Origin: Methanobacteriota archaeon
Lineage (GTDB): Archaea > Thermoplasmatota > Thermoplasmata > RBG-16-68-12
Direction: 5' to 3'
NCBI GenBank assembly: GCA_005879065.1
Contig: VBLU01000123.1
Span: 1 to 7,135 of the forward strand
DNA: 7,135 nucleotides
In this document: positions 5,976 through 7,135 of the stretch, piece after piece
Numbering within the stretch: the stretch's first letter is position 1
Layout: every line of letters starts with the position of its first letter
Program-made: the position numbers and the translations under genes
Notes under the pieces: model-generated
The model's input: only the letters and a program-made list of their open reading frames with translations
The model's database searches: none
Told to the model about the DNA's origin: nothing

Positions 5976-7135
5976 CTAGAGCCCGACGTTCTTCGCGATC
6001 ATGGACCGCAGGGCCTTCCCGACGTACTTCAGGAGACGCGGATCCTCCCGGAGGAGCGCCCAGCCGACCTTTGAGGGAAAGTCGATGTCGCCTTTCTTTT
6101 CGATGAGCCGGAGCATCTCCGGATTGTCGAAGATATCGAACAGCTCCTCGAAGTGTTCGTCGTTGAGTTTGACAAAGCTCTCGTGGATGGCGAGGTCCTT
6201 TCGCAGTTCTTTACCAATGGACTTCGTCCAAGCCCGATGGTATCCGTGGAGCATTCGGGCCGAATAATCACGCGCCTGGAGAGCGTCGATGGCCGTATCG
6301 GCCGCGAGGTCGGAACAGGTGAGCGCTGTGAAGATGCCGCCGCCCGAGACCGCCTTCGTCTGGCAGGCGGCGTCGCCGACGACCAGGACGTTGTCCGCGT
6401 ACGTGCGCTTCGGAAACCCGAGCGGGATTCCTCCGGCGATGTACAGGATGGGTTGGGCGCCTTTCGTGTATTGCCGGACCTCGGGCCGGAGCAACATCCG
6501 CTCCAGGTACGCGTACGCGTTACCTTCGCCCACGCAGAGGCCAACCCGCGCCGTGTCTCCGCTCGGGATGATCCAACCGAAGAATCCCGGCGCGATCTCG
6601 TTTCCGATGAACAGCTTCACGAACCCCGGGTCTCCTCGCACGCCCGTCATCTCCACCTCGAAGCCGGGGATGATCTTCCTGGGCCGGAGGATGTTGAACC
6701 ATTTCGCGACGTTCGAGCGGACTCCGTCACAGCCGACGAGGATCTTGCACCGGAGCGTCTTGGGCTCCCCGTCCTGATCCAGGACGACCTCGACGCCGCC
6801 ATCCTCTCGCCGGGCGTCTTGGGCCTGCGCCCCCAGGAACGTGTGGGCTCCCTTCCGCACCGCGTCCGTCGCGATCGCGCGGTCGAACATGGCCCGTTGC
6901 ACGACGACCGCTTCCGTCTGGTGCCCGTCGATCACGAGCTTGCGACCCGATGGAGAATAGAGTTCGGCCCCGTGGACCCCGCCGATGATCGTCTCCTTGC
7001 AGTGCACGTATTCGAAGACGCGCGGCGTGACGAGGCCGCCGCACTGGATCGGCTCCCCGATCTCCCGGTGCTCCTCGACGAGCGCGACCTCGTATCCGGC
7101 CGCAGCAACTTTGCCCGCGAGATATCCGCCGGCGG
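5976..7135 (-). CDS. Second geranylgeranyl-reductase family FAD protein (N-terminus cut by window edge)
   Basis: The minus-strand frame runs from the right edge to TAG at 5978-5976 and gives 385 residues. Only about 15 N-terminal residues, including the start and most of the GxGPAG motif, lie outside; the first visible residues, AGGYLAG, are the end of that motif. Further landmarks are VEEHREIG then IQCGGL (conserved Cys31), QRAMFDRA, GCDGVRSNVAKW, the pocket signature FFGWIIP followed by GLCVG, and the intact second FAD motif VVGDAACQTKAVSGGGIFTA. A GTG at 7007 falls inside the gene, after the Cys motif, so it is not the start. The protein probably hydrogenates prenyl chains of archaeal lipids. 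Family members acting on menaquinone side chains or other polyprenyl groups exist, so the substrate is open. It is only distantly similar to the reductase at 3661, so it is not a recent duplicate. Unlike that one, it appears complete in all visible parts. Confidence 0.95.
   Translation of the reverse strand, partial: AGGYLAGKVAAAGYEVALVEEHREIGEPIQCGGLVTPRVFEYVHCKETIIGGVHGAELYSPSGRKLVIDGHQTEAVVVQRAMFDRAIATDAVRKGAHTFLGAQAQDARREDGGVEVVLDQDGEPKTLRCKILVGCDGVRSNVAKWFNILRPRKIIPGFEVEMTGVRGDPGFVKLFIGNEIAPGFFGWIIPSGDTARVGLCVGEGNAYAYLERMLLRPEVRQYTKGAQPILYIAGGIPLGFPKRTYADNVLVVGDAACQTKAVSGGGIFTALTCSDLAADTAIDALQARDYSARMLHGYHRAWTKSIGKELRKDLAIHESFVKLNDEHFEELFDIFDNPEMLRLIEKKGDIDFPSKVGWALLREDPRLLKYVGKALRSMIAKNVGL

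Overview
The window looks archaeal, most likely a high-GC member of the Thermoplasmatota or a close relative. That assignment is an inference from four things: archaeal-type TATA/BRE promoter elements, two geranylgeranyl-reductase family flavoproteins (the enzymes that saturate archaeal ether lipids), a KH-less beta-CASP ribonuclease of the aCPSF2 type, and a membrane protein ending in a DUF835 domain. DUF835 is known mainly from Thermococci and Thermoplasmata-like archaea. The coding regions are GC-rich at third codon positions, which creates long but meaningless open frames on opposite strands.

Layout: (1) positions 1-1050, minus strand, the N-terminal part of a seven-helix membrane protein fused to DUF835, running off the left edge. 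(2) positions 1051-1245, a divergent promoter region with one TATA-like element that could serve either strand. (3) positions 1246-2556, plus strand, a 436-residue, helix-rich soluble protein I do not recognise, with an unclear start. (4) positions 2557-2679, a promoter with a near-ideal TATA box. (5) positions 2680-3648, a trans-isoprenyl diphosphate synthase. (6) positions 3661-4679, a geranylgeranyl reductase gene placed behind it with a strong Shine-Dalgarno site. It is broken: the frame ends at 4446, just where the second FAD-binding motif should begin, and its C-terminal part resumes in another frame to 4679. (7) positions 4707-5930, an aCPSF2-like beta-CASP nuclease. (8) positions 5976-7135, minus strand, a second geranylgeranyl-reductase family protein, convergent with the nuclease and cut only at its extreme N-terminus by the right edge.

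Together, regions 5 and 6 form an isoprenoid-chain synthesis and reduction unit: the synthase builds a polyprenyl diphosphate, and the reductases hydrogenate prenyl chains of lipids or possibly quinones. The nuclease is an RNA-processing housekeeping gene with no visible functional tie to lipids. The most useful points to follow up are the internal deletion in the first reductase, the unrecognised protein beside the prenyl synthase (including its start), the small residues upstream of the synthase's first Asp-rich motif, which suggest a chain longer than C20, and the 7TM-DUF835 sensor-like protein. I see no RNA genes, CRISPR arrays, insertion sequences or attachment sites.
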